Assembly: GCF_002234675.1 (NCBI RefSeq) | Contig: NC_019873.2 | Span: 12,722,235-12,786,234 of the forward strand | DNA length: 64,000 bases | From: Oryzias latipes | Taxonomy: Eukaryota; Chordata; Actinopteri; Beloniformes; Adrianichthyidae | Direction: 5' to 3' | Shown: piece after piece, positions 1-10,413 of the stretch | Position numbering within the stretch: position 1 is the stretch's first letter | Layout: each line of letters opens with the position of its first letter | Translations under genes and position numbers: made by a program | The notes under the pieces: model-generated | The model's database searches: none | What the model was told of the DNA's origin: nothing | Seen by the model: only the letters and a program-made list of their open reading frames with translations

Positions 1-317
1 CTTAATTTAATTTGAAATTTTGCTGTGGTTTTTTGTGAATATTAATTATTTGTTGTTTTGAGTTTTTCACGTGGAGCTGTACCTGCTTAAGATGCCCTAA
101 AAGACGCCTAAAAGAAAAGTTGTTACCAGACTGAAAGCTCTCCAAGAGGGTTGTACCACTACCTGGACTCAAAGGGGGTTGGGACGGGTTCAAAAGGATT
201 TATTTTTGGACTAAATATCTGTGCTCTTAGCTGTGATAGCCTGGTCCATCACATATGATTATGGGGGTTTTAGCTAAAATAAAAAACAGGGTTGTAACAT
301 AGTTACATAGTGTCTGC
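1..317. other. Intergenic, no feature seen
   Basis: AT-rich sequence at the window edge. Short open frames are present but none resembles a known protein or has splice signals in a coding context. Confidence 0.5.
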
Positions 318-665
318 AGAGCAGCAGGAATTCATTAGAAATGTACCCTTTGAATTGTGTGCAAGACTGTTGGAGTAAGCCTGTCCCCACAACCTGACAT
401 TCATATGTTTACACACTCTCACACTAAACCCCAAACTAGCATTACCTGTGCAACAAAAATGGCAAGCAGTATTGGAGCTTTCCAGCTGTGAAGTTTTGAT
501 CCATAAAAATAAAGATGTACATGGATCTATTTGTCTGCAAGTGGATGCATCGGAATGGAGCGGAACAAAGAGCCTGTGGCTTTCCAACTGTAGCACCTAA
601 ATCACCGCTACAAGCTTTTTCCAATGGCAGTTTTTCACTCTGTCCTGATTTACAACAAATTTGTT
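318..665 (-). mobile_element. MITE family 1, truncated inverted copy
   Basis: This stretch is the reverse complement of a segment shared with eight other places in the window, best seen complete at 7140-7683 and 58112-58724. Hallmarks are the phrase for 'TCTGATGCATCCACTTGCAG', the 'AATCAGGAGCAGAC' block and the 'CACAAGCTCCCTGC' block, all read here on the minus strand. Both termini are missing, so this is an internal fragment. It carries no coding capacity; the open frames across it are chance. Confidence 0.75.
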
Positions 666-1039
666 TTGTTTTTTTCCTTTTTAATTTGTTCCGTCCAACA
701 GCCGAGCAAACAGATAAGGGCTGAAGGCCTTTTGTGTTGGACAGGTTTTGCTATCACAAAAAGAGGTTATATATCTTCAAAAGAGTGTAAATTTGTATAA
801 ACCGCTTTTTTTTTTTTTTTTTTTTTTAATTGTTACATTTAGTGTGTGGGTGGAGGAAGAGGCGAAGAATGTGAGGAGAGAGTGGAAGGGAATAAAAGGA
901 AAAGAGGTGGAGAATGTGGGGGATTTGAAAAAGTTATTATTTTAAGCTGTGTAACAATTATACCAGATCTGCTGGAAAGACAAATTTTACTTTCAAAGGT
1001 GAAATTCTGACACAAAGATGAGGGGAAGATATCTGCCCA
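666..1039. other. Intergenic with poly-T tract
   Basis: It holds a long T run near 807-828 followed by a purine-rich stretch (about 855-935). No gene or recognisable transposon end was seen. Confidence 0.45.
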
Positions 1040-1212
1040 TTAATACACTGTGGGTTAGGAGGAGGGATGAAGCAGACAGGGAGCAGTGTGGCAGTGTGCA
1101 CGTGCAAGTGGGGGTGGAGATGCATGTGAACCGTGTGTTCATAAGGGGAACCAGATCCTTCAGCCCGACCTGGAGAGTGGGGGAAAGACCCCCAGGCAAG
1201 GAGCTCCCCTAG

Positions 1213-1244
<32 letters not shown>

Positions 1245-1900
1245 CGCGCCCCCCACCCAGCCAGTCACAGAGGCCGGCGCCGAAAGGCATAGGCGAGTCC
1301 GGCGTCTGGGCCCCCAGGCCACAGGACAGGCGTGATTAGCCGTAGCAGGCGGCAGCCATAGGGGCCACCGGGCGCTGTACACATGAACCCATGAGACGCC
1401 CACCACCGAGCCAGCGCCCCGTCTCCCCCAGCCAGCCCCGGCACCCGACCCAAGCAATCCAGATATCACTAAGCAACCACTGCCCCCCCCCCCCCCACGA
1501 CCCTCCCCACCCGCCATATTATCCAACCCCTCCTCCCATACCCCCCTCATGCCCTCCCTGCACTCTGCGATGAAGAGGGAGAGCCCCAGAGGAACCCGGT
1601 GAGCCAGCCCCCAGTTCTGTCCCCACCCATGCACTCTCGCACACATATGCTCACAATCTTCTTGATGCCCCTAACCCCCCGCCACCACGCAGTAACCCCC
1701 TCTGGCCGATCGACCCCCCAGCGCTGTATGCCTGACCACCACTGCAGCCGACAGGATACCCACAAACCTGGCCGCCCTGAGAGGACCAGGCGGGTGAAGA
1801 CCGACCGCCCCTCCCCGACCCCATCTATGTATGGTGGTGCGGGTGAACTGTGTGTGTGCTGCCGGTTAAATAGGAGTTCTCCAGTGTGGCGGGCCCCAAT
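1040..1900. repeat. GC-rich block with strong strand skew and a G30 run
   Basis: The block is sharply GC-richer than its AT-rich surroundings. Its left part is G-rich on the plus strand (about 1040-1244) and its right part is C-rich (about 1246-1830). At the switch point lies an uninterrupted run of 30 G (1215-1244), and a second C run lies near 1485-1496. Open frames here are low-complexity proline or glycine frames and are not genes. It may be the end of an unclassified retroelement, because composition changes abruptly at both sides, but I could not identify a family. Confidence 0.5.
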
Positions 1901-1924
1901 TCGAACATAGATTATATTCGATAT

Positions 1925-2035
1925 AATATTCGAAAAAAATAAATTCTCAGAAATCCAGTTTAGATCTTATTTTCTTAATATACTGCATGAACATGCTAAA
2001 AACACCAAAAAATGGAATTTTCATTTGGACATGGC
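1925..2035 (-). mobile_element. MITE family 1, short inverted fragment
   Basis: The segment with 'TCTCAGAAATCCAGTTTAGA' followed by 'GCTAAAAACACCAAAAAATG' parallels the right part of the intact copy at 7140-7683 (there 'CTCAGAAACGCAGTTTTACT' and 'AAAAAACACCAAAAGCATGG'). The terminal repeat has decayed. Confidence 0.55.
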
Positions 2036-2781
2036 GTCGAAGACCATGATTAACCAAAATGAAGTAGGACAGCACACCAAGTAGTTTGCTCTGCCCACCT
2101 CAACAACATACCGAAAATGGGCGATTTGGTAGGAGAAACTTAGAGTTATTTTGAGTCCATCCACCTGCCAATAGAAGAAACTCACCCATAAAAAGCACAA
2201 AATTTAGCCCTGACAAAATCTATATTAATGATTTTTAAAAATCAAATTACAGGTAAGATTTACTAACCTCATCCAATGTGAAGGGTTGTGTTTGTGAGGG
2301 CAGTAAAATCTTTGCCATACCAAATATGCCAATGACGTTCATACCAGATCGGTCGAAGCCCAGGTTAACAATGATCGCCATCAGTGCTCTACACCAACAG
2401 GGTGTCGGTGGGAATTGGACTTCTGTGGGTCTAAGAAAGAGAGGGGGAAGGCACATTGGTAGGGAAAGAGAGAAGAGGAAAGTCACAAGCGTTAGACTGA
2501 GAGTAGGAACTTTTAATGTTGGAACTATGACAGGAAAAGATAGAGTTAGTTGACACGACATACAGTGTCTAGGAGACCGGGTGGAAAGGTAGCACAGATA
2601 AAAGCTTAGGAGCAGGGGTAACGTTGTTCTATCATGGTGGAGATGGGAAGAGAAATGGAGGAGTTATCTCAATAGAGGAGTTTGTTAGGAGTATTTTGGA
2701 GTAAAAAGAGAGTGAGAGTGTTTTCAGTGAGCGTTAGATGGTGGTATGTAAGATGACTCTGGTGATGAAGATGATGAAGAT

Positions 2782-2936
<155 letters not shown>

Positions 2937-3969
2937 AGGATAAGACACAGTAGAGGAAAAACTGGTGCAAGCCAAAAAAGGAAGAATGTTGCATAACTTT
3001 TAAGAAGCAGTTGAAAAAGGCTCTGGGTTGTCAGAACTTACTCCCAGATGCCTGGATAATTAAAGCTAATGTGATCAGGGAGACTGGTAGGAGTGTATTT
3101 GGTGTGTGATCAGGAAACAAAGTTGATGAGGAGAGTTGGTGATGGAATGAGGAGGTGCAGGAGTGTATATGGACACTGAGAGGACCGAGGAGAGCAGACA
3201 GGAGTACAAGGAGATGCAGTGTAAGATGAAAGTTGAGGTCTCAAAGGTCAAGCAAGGGGCTGACCTGTACAGATGAGCAAGGCAGAAAGACCGAGATGGG
3301 AAGGACATTTAGCAGGTTAGGGTGATTAAGAATAAGGATAAAAATGTATTGACAGATGTCAGTAGTGTAATGGAAGATGGGGTTAATACTTTGATATTAG
3401 TGAATGAAGGAATGAGAGAACAAAGAGTAGAAGAGCAGGTGACTGTTTTGGAGCAGGAAGTAAAAAAAATGAAGAAGGGTGAAGTGAGGGAGGGGATTGA
3501 AGAGGATGAAGGCACTTGGTCCTGGTGATATACAGTACCTGTTGAGGTATTGAGGTGTCTGGGAGAGATGGCAGTGGATTTTTTGACCGGGTTGTTCAAG
3601 AGGTGGTGAGAAGGTTCCTGAGGAATGGAGGAGACGTGTGATGGTGCTTATGTTTAAGAATAAGGGAGATGTGCAGAGTTGTGGCAACTACAAATGAATA
3701 AAGCTGATGAGCCATAAAATGCAGGTATGGGAAAGAGTAGTTAAAGCTAGACTAAGAGCAGAAGCGAACATTTGTGAGCAGCAGTATGGTTTCATGCCAA
3801 GAAATAGCACTATGCAATATTTGCTTCGAGGATGTTGATTGAGAAGTACAGAGAAGGTGAGAGAGAGCTACACTGTCTTTGTAGATCAGGAGAAAGCTTA
3901 TGACAGGGTGCTGTGAGAGGAATTGTGGGATTGTATGAGGACAGCTGGAGTTGCGGATAAGTATGTTAG

Positions 3970-4185
3970 CCCTTGTGCTATCCAAGGCCCTTTAACATTG
4001 GGAGTGGGGTCATCTAGACCCCACTAGACAGTGCACTGAACCTTTTTTCTTCAATGATATGTGATCTTCACTGGTGTCCATGGATTACATAAAATCCTCT
4101 TCACCTTTATCCACCTTTGTCATGGTAGGGATAACACGTCAATGTAAGGGTGGGGTCATTTTGACCCCACAAGATACCACAAGGA
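3970..4185 (+). mobile_element. MITE family 2 (piggyBac-like ends), inserted in the LINE
   Basis: A 216-bp element starts CCCTTGTGCTATCC and ends GATACCACAAGGA, flanked on both sides by TTAG (3966-3969 and 4186-4189). Deleting the element and one TTAG rejoins the LINE reading frame as KYVRAVS, which shows the borders. It shares its interior ('TTCAATGAT.TGTGATCTTC', 'GTGTCCATGGATTACAT') with copies at 4814 and 10205. It has no coding capacity. The CCCTT termini and TTAN tetranucleotide target resemble piggyBac elements; this assignment is inferred. Confidence 0.85.
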
Positions 4186-4407
4186 TTAGAGCAGTGAGTT
4201 GTGAGACAGTGGTGAGGTGTGCTGTAAAGGTGACAGAGGGGTTTAAGGTGGAGGTGAGATTACATCATTGATCAGCTCTGAGCCACTTTCTGTTTGCAAT
4301 GGTTTTGGACAGAATCACCATGGACTGCAATGTTTGTAGACGATATTGTGACTTCTACCAAGAGCAGGGAACAAGTGGAGGAGAGGCCAGAGACGTGTGT
4401 GTGTGTG

Positions 4408-4640
4408 TGGGGGGGGGTCTTGCAGGATGGAGATGTAGACCAGGTCAAGACAGAGGAAAGGATTCTGATGGCCCAGAACACAGTAGGATAGGAAAGAGAA
4501 TCACACAGATAAATTAAAGTCAATGATCCATAATCAGAGGTATATCGACCCGCATGTGCAAAGAGTGGGTGCCTGCTCACCTCTTCTGGTGGCGTCCGAG
4601 TAGGAAGACACTGTTGGCTCCGCCCATCTTCTCATTAGAT
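4408..4640 (-). pseudogene. Fragment of entpd6 (exon 12, intron 11, exon 11), decayed
   Basis: On the minus strand this repeats, with substitutions and small indels, the segment 11680-11940 of the intact entpd6 gene. Shared blocks include 'GGAGATGTAGACCAGGTC' with 'AGACAGAGGAA' (exon 12), 'GGCCCAGAACACA' across the exon 12 acceptor, 'ATGATCCATA.TCAGAGGT' (intron), and 'GCTCACCTCTTCTGG' with 'GGCTCCGCCCA' (exon 11 and its donor). Because intron sequence is included, this is a DNA-level duplicate and not a processed copy. Exon 12 has lost about 15 bp and the frame is broken. It abuts the 3'-truncated LINE on its left. It lies about 7 kb from the parent in the same orientation, with aifm2 between them. 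Confidence 0.82.
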
Positions 4641-4813
4641 TTTTTGCTAGACGATATCAAAGAAAGGCTAAGAAATTGCTTCCAGGACTGGAGAACTTTT
4701 CAAATTTCAGGAAACATGGACACATAAACAGATGAAGTGCTCATCATTCAATCACAGGAGCCTCAGAAGGAAGCCCTGCCATCTCTTATTTCTAGGAGCT
4801 TCTACCTCCGTAA

Positions 4814-5018
4814 CCCTTGTGCTATCCTAAGCACTTTAACATTGGGAGTTGGGTCATCTAGACCCACTAGACAGTGCGCTGAACCTTTTTTCTTCAATGA
4901 TTTGTGATCTTCACTGGTGTCCATGGATTACATGAAATCTTTCCACCTTTACCCACCTTTGTCATGGTTGGCATAACACGTCAAAGTAAGGGTGGGGTCA
5001 TCTAAGATAGCACAAGGG
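4814..5018 (+). mobile_element. MITE family 2, full-length copy
   Basis: A 205-bp element begins CCCTTGTGCTATCC and ends GATAGCACAAGGG, an inverted repeat of about 13 bp. It is flanked by GTAA on the left and TTAA on the right, consistent with a TTAA target with one change. Its interior matches the copies at 3970 and 10205. Confidence 0.9.
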
Positions 5019-5540
5019 TTAAGGGTCAGGGTTCGCTTCCTTACCTAACTGTCTGTTGTCATGGCAACATAGTCCTTTTGCACAGATTTGGTTCACAGAA
5101 AGCATCTCTCCCTGATGACAGGCAGAGTTATGAAAGCTGTGTCGATTCTTGCAGAAATATGATGCCTGAATTTTGTTAAAAAGGGGCTCTCCATCCTCTT
5201 AAATGTCTCACGCCAAGCAACCAACAATTCTTGTTTTCCCAGCTGGGTTGATGTCTGCAAAGCCATCTGTGAACGTCTCCACAGCTGTAAATGTGTTTGA
5301 ATGTTTGTGCATGTGTGATTGAATCATTAGAAGGGTGGGGGTCATTCAAAAATGAGACATGCTTCACCCTTTAACACAGTTTTGTAACAGTGACTTGACA
5401 TTAAAAAATGCTGTCACAGCAATTCAACTAAACATTAAAGTGTAGAGGTCCTCATGTAGGACCAGAAGCCGTTAAGATCCATGTACAGAACCTTCTGATC
5501 AGTTCTGATCAGCACACCGTGGTTCAGAGCTTGGTTCTTT
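5019..5540. other. Intergenic, no feature seen
   Basis: Unique-looking sequence between the MITE and the presumed aifm2 promoter region. A direct repeat 'CTGATCAGTTCTGATCAGCA' lies near 5496. No exon could be supported. Confidence 0.4.
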
Positions 5541-6077
5541 GCTGTTAACTTCAGGGGAGTTTCAGGTCCAAAGTTTCGAGAATCCTGCAGCACCTGAACC
5601 TCAGACTGAGTGGATTTCCGATTCGAATCAAGTATTTAAAACAGGAGCAGAACCAAATCTGCAGCGAAAAGAACTTCATAGAAATCCTGCAAAATCCAGG
5701 TGAGCGAGACTCTGATTGGATTACTGTTTTTTTCACGATGAACTAAGTTTAGGTCCGATTATCTCATCTCGGTAAAAAGTTTGCATAGACAGTACCGGAA
5801 CCGGAGACCTGGTTTCCGCTGCAGTTGCAGCTCGGGTTCTGATGATCCTGAATGAGCCTCGGCGCTTTTGGAGCGGAACGTTTGTTAAAATCAGTTCTAA
5901 AGCGAACATGGCTTCAGCTGCAGAACTTCAGTTGTCAAACACTGTCATGTGTAAAAGCGACATCAAAAGTCTGAGAATTCTGATGTCACTTCCGCTCCGA
6001 CAGAGCTGTTTAAAAGGAGACCATACGAACCGCAGGAAAACCTGAACCGAGTATTTGCTGAGGAGAACCAACCAAGT
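5541..6077 (+). promoter_or_regulatory. Candidate aifm2 promoter and alternative 5' exons
   Basis: The first coding exon of aifm2 begins right after a splice acceptor (6616), so at least one noncoding exon must lie upstream. Two candidates are visible. One has a TATA-like TATTTAAAA near 5632 and a donor CCAG|GTGAGC ending at 5699. The other has TTTAAAAG at 6009-6016 and a donor CCAA|GTGAGT ending at 6075. The use of either is inferred; transcript data would decide. Confidence 0.4.
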
Positions 6078-6616
6078 GAGTCCAAACCAGCAGACAACCC
6101 TTTGACTTCCGTTTTGAAGCGCCTTCAAAATCAAAACAAACGAGAGGCGACACAGTTTACATCCATCACAGAGGAACGTTTTTTTTTCTTTTCTAAATTT
6201 TGTATTGTGTTTATGGGGTGTGTCCGAATTCCCTCACTACTTCAAGCATTATATATTTTGTGTTGCTGTTTGAAACCGCAATGCCAAAATCCAGTATACT
6301 AGAAATTTCCCAGAAGCCTTTGCAAAAAACCAGTGTGCATTAATGCTCTCTAAATTGGCGAATATGGACCACAATGCATTGCATTTAAACAAATTTTCAT
6401 GTAAAAAGATGTTTTTGGGAAATCAGTGATGAGAAATTATGGAAGGAATTCGGACATATCCACTGCTAAAGTTGCGACCAGAATGGGCGTGGCCAATCTC
6501 AAAATGCTCAATGAGTGTGTTCTAGCAGCTTGCAGGTGTATTTGTATTTCTGCTGAAAGAAATCTGCTTAGATCATCAAACTGATTTGTGTACATGCTGT
6601 GTCTGTGTGTCCACAG

Positions 6617-9403
6617 ATGGGGGGACAGGTCTCGCTACCAGAGGGTGTCCACGTGGTGGTGGTGGGCGGAGGATTCGGCGGCATAGCGGCGGCCCAGCAG
6701 CTGAAGTCTGAGGGGGTTCCATTCACTCTGATCGACATGAGAGAGGCGTTTCACCACAACGTGGCTGGGCTCAGAGCATCCGTGCAGCCGGGTGCGAGGG
6801 AATTTGTGCTGAGTCACTGTTTGCAGAACACAAAGCGGGGCTGGAGCAGAGGGAGGAGCTCAGTCCTGAGGTGTTGTCTGGGGCCTGAGAGAGGAAACTC
6901 CTGAACTGCTGAGTCATCATGTTGCGGAAGAAATAGTTTTTTGTTAAAGTTTGTCAGTTATTTTCAAACGTCGCGTTAAGTTCTTTGTTATATCGACCTA
7001 TTTTGAAATTGAAAAATAGTTTTATTCCACTTTGAAACTACTGCGTTTAGAGTAATCAGCAAACAAAAAAGATTCAGTTACTCTATTTGTAATTCAAATC
7101 AAGTGCTGTTCCTCTGAAATAAACATAACAGGAGGGTTAAAGTCCCACTCCAACTTAGCTATAGTCAAAGTGTTTCAAGTGTTTTTTTTTATTATGACTA
7201 AGCAGTTCTTTGCCAAAATAAAAAAAACTATAATTTTTTAGGACATTTTCTGCAGAGTGGTGGTAGTTCATCAGAAATTCACCTCTGATTTGTGGGTGGG
7301 ACTGTTGGCATAGACGTCAGCCTTCCTGATTTCCAGGCATCCCTTATATTCTCTCCCGCTAACCTACAGCCCTCACAACCTTAGAGGGTCAACAAGAATG
7401 GTGAACAATATTGGCGTTATCCAGCTGCACAGTTCGAGCCAGATGTCAGCTAAGACAAGGAAAATGAAGATGTTCTCGTATCTTTTATCTGCTAGTAGAT
7501 GCAAAAGAATGGAGTTGAGCAGGCAGACTTATATTTGCTTCTACTCCATCGCGATTTGAATAAAGAAATACTCAGAAACGCAGTTTTACTCCTATATTAT
7601 TTTATATTTGTCCATCATGAAAAAAATGTTATAAGAGCATGTTAAAAAACACCAAAAGCATGGTTTTCCTTGGAGTGGGTCTTTTAGATTGTTCTAGGTC
7701 ATTTTTCAGCTGTGGCCATGCAGACATGCTCAGGGGGGGGCGTGTTCCGGCTGACCTTTGCTTCTTCCACCAGGCTTTGCTCAAAGGACCTTTATCCCGT
7801 TTGCTAAGACGTTTGGATCCAGCTTTGTTCAGGGCCGTGTAGAGAATGTGGACCCGGACCGGCAGACGGTGATTCTGCAGGGTGGAAGGGTAAGGACAGC
7901 TGAGCGGGGGGGGCATTTCACCTGCTGGTTCTGCTGCTGTGAGACGTGTGTTTGTGTGGCAGGAAATCCAGTATTCCCACCTCATCCTGTGCACTGGCAC
8001 CGACGGTCCGTTTCCCGGGAAGTTCAATGCAGTGTCATCGTTGGAAGCCAGCGTGCAGAAATATGAGGAACTGGTGGAACAGGTGAGTCCACCTGTGCTC
8101 GTCTGTTAGAGTGCTCTAGTGTGACACTCATTATCTCTGTATGCAGATCCAGGCGGCAGACTCGGTTCTGGTGATTGGGGGCGGGTCGACCGGTGTGGAG
8201 ATGGCTGCTGAGATCAAGACGGAGTATCCAGAGAAGAAGGTCAGGAGGAGCTCAGCTTTGAGCCTTTCTCCACTTGTGTTTGTTCTCTGACTCCTTTTCT
8301 GCCTTTAGGTGGTTCTAATACACTCCAGAATTGGACTGGCTGACCCAGAGCTGACTTCTAGCGTCAGACAGCAGGCAAAAGATGTTCTTCTGGAGAAGGG
8401 GGTGGAGCTCCTGCTGGGTAAGAAGAGCTGTGTGTAGGGTGTGGTCTTCATGACAATTGGGGTGGGTTTAATGGTCATCTGAAGCTCACCAAGCATCATT
8501 CCTGTTGCCATGGTTACCTTTTCCACCTCAAACTGCAGAAGAAAACTGAAAAGTACTGATGTTTTGACAGTTAGAGCAGAGTTGCGGCTTACTGCCAGCA
8601 GAGGGGGCGTGCCGGTACAGCCGCAGACAGGTGTGCTCCGGTCAGGCTCATGGGGTTTAATGTTTCAGGACAAAAAGTAAGTCGAATGTCGGAGCTGCAG
8701 CTCAACAAGACCCAGAAGAACATGAAGGTGAGCACGGAAAGAGGCGAGACGCTAACCACAGACTTGATCATCTGCTGCACTGGACTCAAGATCAACTCTG
8801 CTGCCTATAGCTTGGGTCTCAGTGAGTATGCTGCATTTTCACTGACTGAACACATGAGGGCAGCAGCTGCTCTTGGTCCTCATCACAGATCAATTAGATG
8901 TTTGCAATAAACAGCTATTTGTTGCCTGGTGGACCTGAGCCTTATGCCCAGGTGTGAGAGCTGCAGGTGAATCTTGCTGTTTTTGCAGAGGACAGCATAG
9001 ATGACAGTGGAGCTCTGAGGGTAAACCAGTATCTGCAGGTCCATGGATTCTCCAACATCTTTGCTGTGGGTGACTGCAGTGGCACACAAAAGCCCAAGAC
9101 AGCGTACGTCGCCGGGCTCCAGGCTGCTGTTGCCGTCACCAACATCCTCAACAGTCTGAGGGGGGCAGAGCTCAAAGTGTACAGCACAGGTGTGTACCAG
9201 CAGTCTCACAGTTCATGCTCGTAGTTCTCCTGACAGTGTTCTGGTTGCCAGGTAATGTCACCATGCTGCTGGCAATGGGCCGGAATGACGGAGTGGGTCA
9301 GTTCAACGGTTACAGGCTGCCTCGCTTCCTCGTGACCCTGGGGAAAAGCCGTGACCTGCTGCTGTGGAAGAGCTGGAAGGAAATGCAACAGACCCAGCCC
9401 TGA
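6617..9403 (+). CDS. aifm2: Ferroptosis suppressor protein 1 / AIFM2, NAD(P)H-quinone oxidoreductase
   Basis: Eight coding exons: 6617-6791, 7774-7889, 7963-8082, 8147-8239, 8309-8417, 8669-8821, 8989-9189, 9252-9403. They sum to 372 aa against 373 in human, with every junction GT-AG and in phase. The start MGGQVS mirrors the mammalian N-myristoylation signal that targets FSP1 to the plasma membrane and lipid droplets. FAD-binding GGGFGG is at residues 17-22. The NAD(P)-binding GGGSTGVE (148-155) opens exon 4 and [10 protein letters not shown] follows. [19 protein letters not shown] and AVGDCSG form the second FAD block, and RNDGVGQ precedes a conserved C-terminus. The family reduces ubiquinone and vitamin K to radical-trapping forms. 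Intron 1 carries a MITE. The gene is convergent with entpd6. The family is certain; a teleost paralogue would be the only alternative. Confidence 0.93.
7140..7683 (-). mobile_element. MITE family 1, full-length copy in aifm2 intron 1
   Basis: A 544-bp element with inverted ends AAGTCCCACTCCAA (left) and TTGGAGTGGGTCTT (right), flanked by a perfect 3-bp duplication TTA (7137-7139 and 7684-7686). It is the only copy here with both termini and target duplication clear, so it defines the family. A TTA target is typical of PIF/Harbinger elements, but the superfamily is inferred since no transposase is present. It ends about 90 bp before exon 2 of aifm2. Confidence 0.85.
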
Positions 9404-9685
9404 CCTTCAGAACCCAGCCATAACAGGCAGAACCAAGCTTTCACATACAGAACTCAGCTACAGCATGTAGAAACCAAGTTATTACCTGCGGAACTCGGTT
9501 TTAACCTGTAGAACCCAGCTAAAACTTGCAGAATGCAGCTATAACCAGCAGATCCAAGCTACAACCTGCAGAATCCTACTTTAACATGAAGGACTCAGCT
9601 ACAGCATGTAGAAACCAAGTTATAACATGTAGAACCCAGCTAAAATTCGCAGAACGCAGCTTTATCCTGCAGAATCCAGCCATCT
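9391..9685 (+). repeat. 20-bp minisatellite starting at the aifm2 stop codon
   Basis: About 15 diverged units of 20 bp with consensus near AACCCAGCTAYAACCTGCAG run in register through the aifm2 3' UTR. The first recognisable unit, GACCCAGCCCTGACCTTCAG (9391-9410), contains the last codons Thr-Gln-Pro and the TGA stop. A higher-order pattern exists: the consecutive units at 9451-9490 are repeated at about 9592-9630. Confidence 0.9.
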
Positions 9686-9864
9686 CCCAACAATACGTTA
9701 TGTGAAAATGTAGGAATTCTCTTTAAGTTTCTTTAATAATCATTTTAATATTTAACACTTAACACCTAGTTTTATTCCACTGTTGGTTTCATTTTTTCGT
9801 TTATTTGAAAATGAAGCAAATTTCACAATTTCTGTTTTCTATGAACCCCCCTCTTGATGTCACA

Positions 9865-9870
9865 AATAAA
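9865..9870 (+). terminator. Polyadenylation signal of aifm2
   Basis: First AATAAA downstream of the aifm2 stop, about 460 bp into the 3' UTR and beyond the minisatellite. Assigned by position only. Confidence 0.55.
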
Positions 9871-10204
9871 AATAATGAAATTGTCTTTGAACATCTCTCA
9901 ATGTCAAACATTTTTTACATGGTTTTTCATGTCAATAATATGTCAAAGTATTTAGCTTTAACATGTTCATTGGTTTCCAACTTTCAGCTTAAAAACGGAA
10001 TTTTATTAAATTGAAATATAATTTTTTAAAGATATTTTTGTGTATATGAGTCTGATCCAAATAGTCCCCACATGCAGCTTTAGCTGAATCATTTAGCAAC
10101 AAACTTGATTTGGACTCCATTACCCACAATGCTCAGAGCAGATACTGTAGGATCATCTCTGAAGATGAAGAGGTCTGCTGTGGTCTTCTCCCATGATCCT
10201 TTAA

Positions 10205-10409
10205 CCCTTGTGCTATCCTAGGCCCTTTAACATTGGGAGTTGGGTCATCTAGACCCACTAGACAGTGTTCTGTACCTTTGTTCTTCAATGATTTGTGATC
10301 TTCACTGGTGTCCATGGATTACATGAAATCTTTCCACCTTTATCCACCTTTGTCATGGTAGGGAGAACATGTCAACGCAAGGATGGAGTCATCTAAGATA
10401 GCACAAGGG
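10205..10409 (+). mobile_element. MITE family 2, full-length copy
   Basis: A 205-bp element with CCCTTGTGCTATCC and GATAGCACAAGGG ends, left target TTAA (10201-10204) and right TCAA. It lies in the interval between the convergent aifm2 and entpd6. Confidence 0.9.
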
Positions 10410-10413
10410 TCAA

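Noticed and set aside
1209-1646. 145-aa minus-strand open frame
   Set aside because: Glycine/proline-rich translation of the G30 run and C-rich block; no domain and no codon structure.
9405-9685. CRISPR-like array
   Set aside because: 20-bp units are directly adjacent with no spacers and are diverged; it is a minisatellite in a vertebrate 3' UTR.
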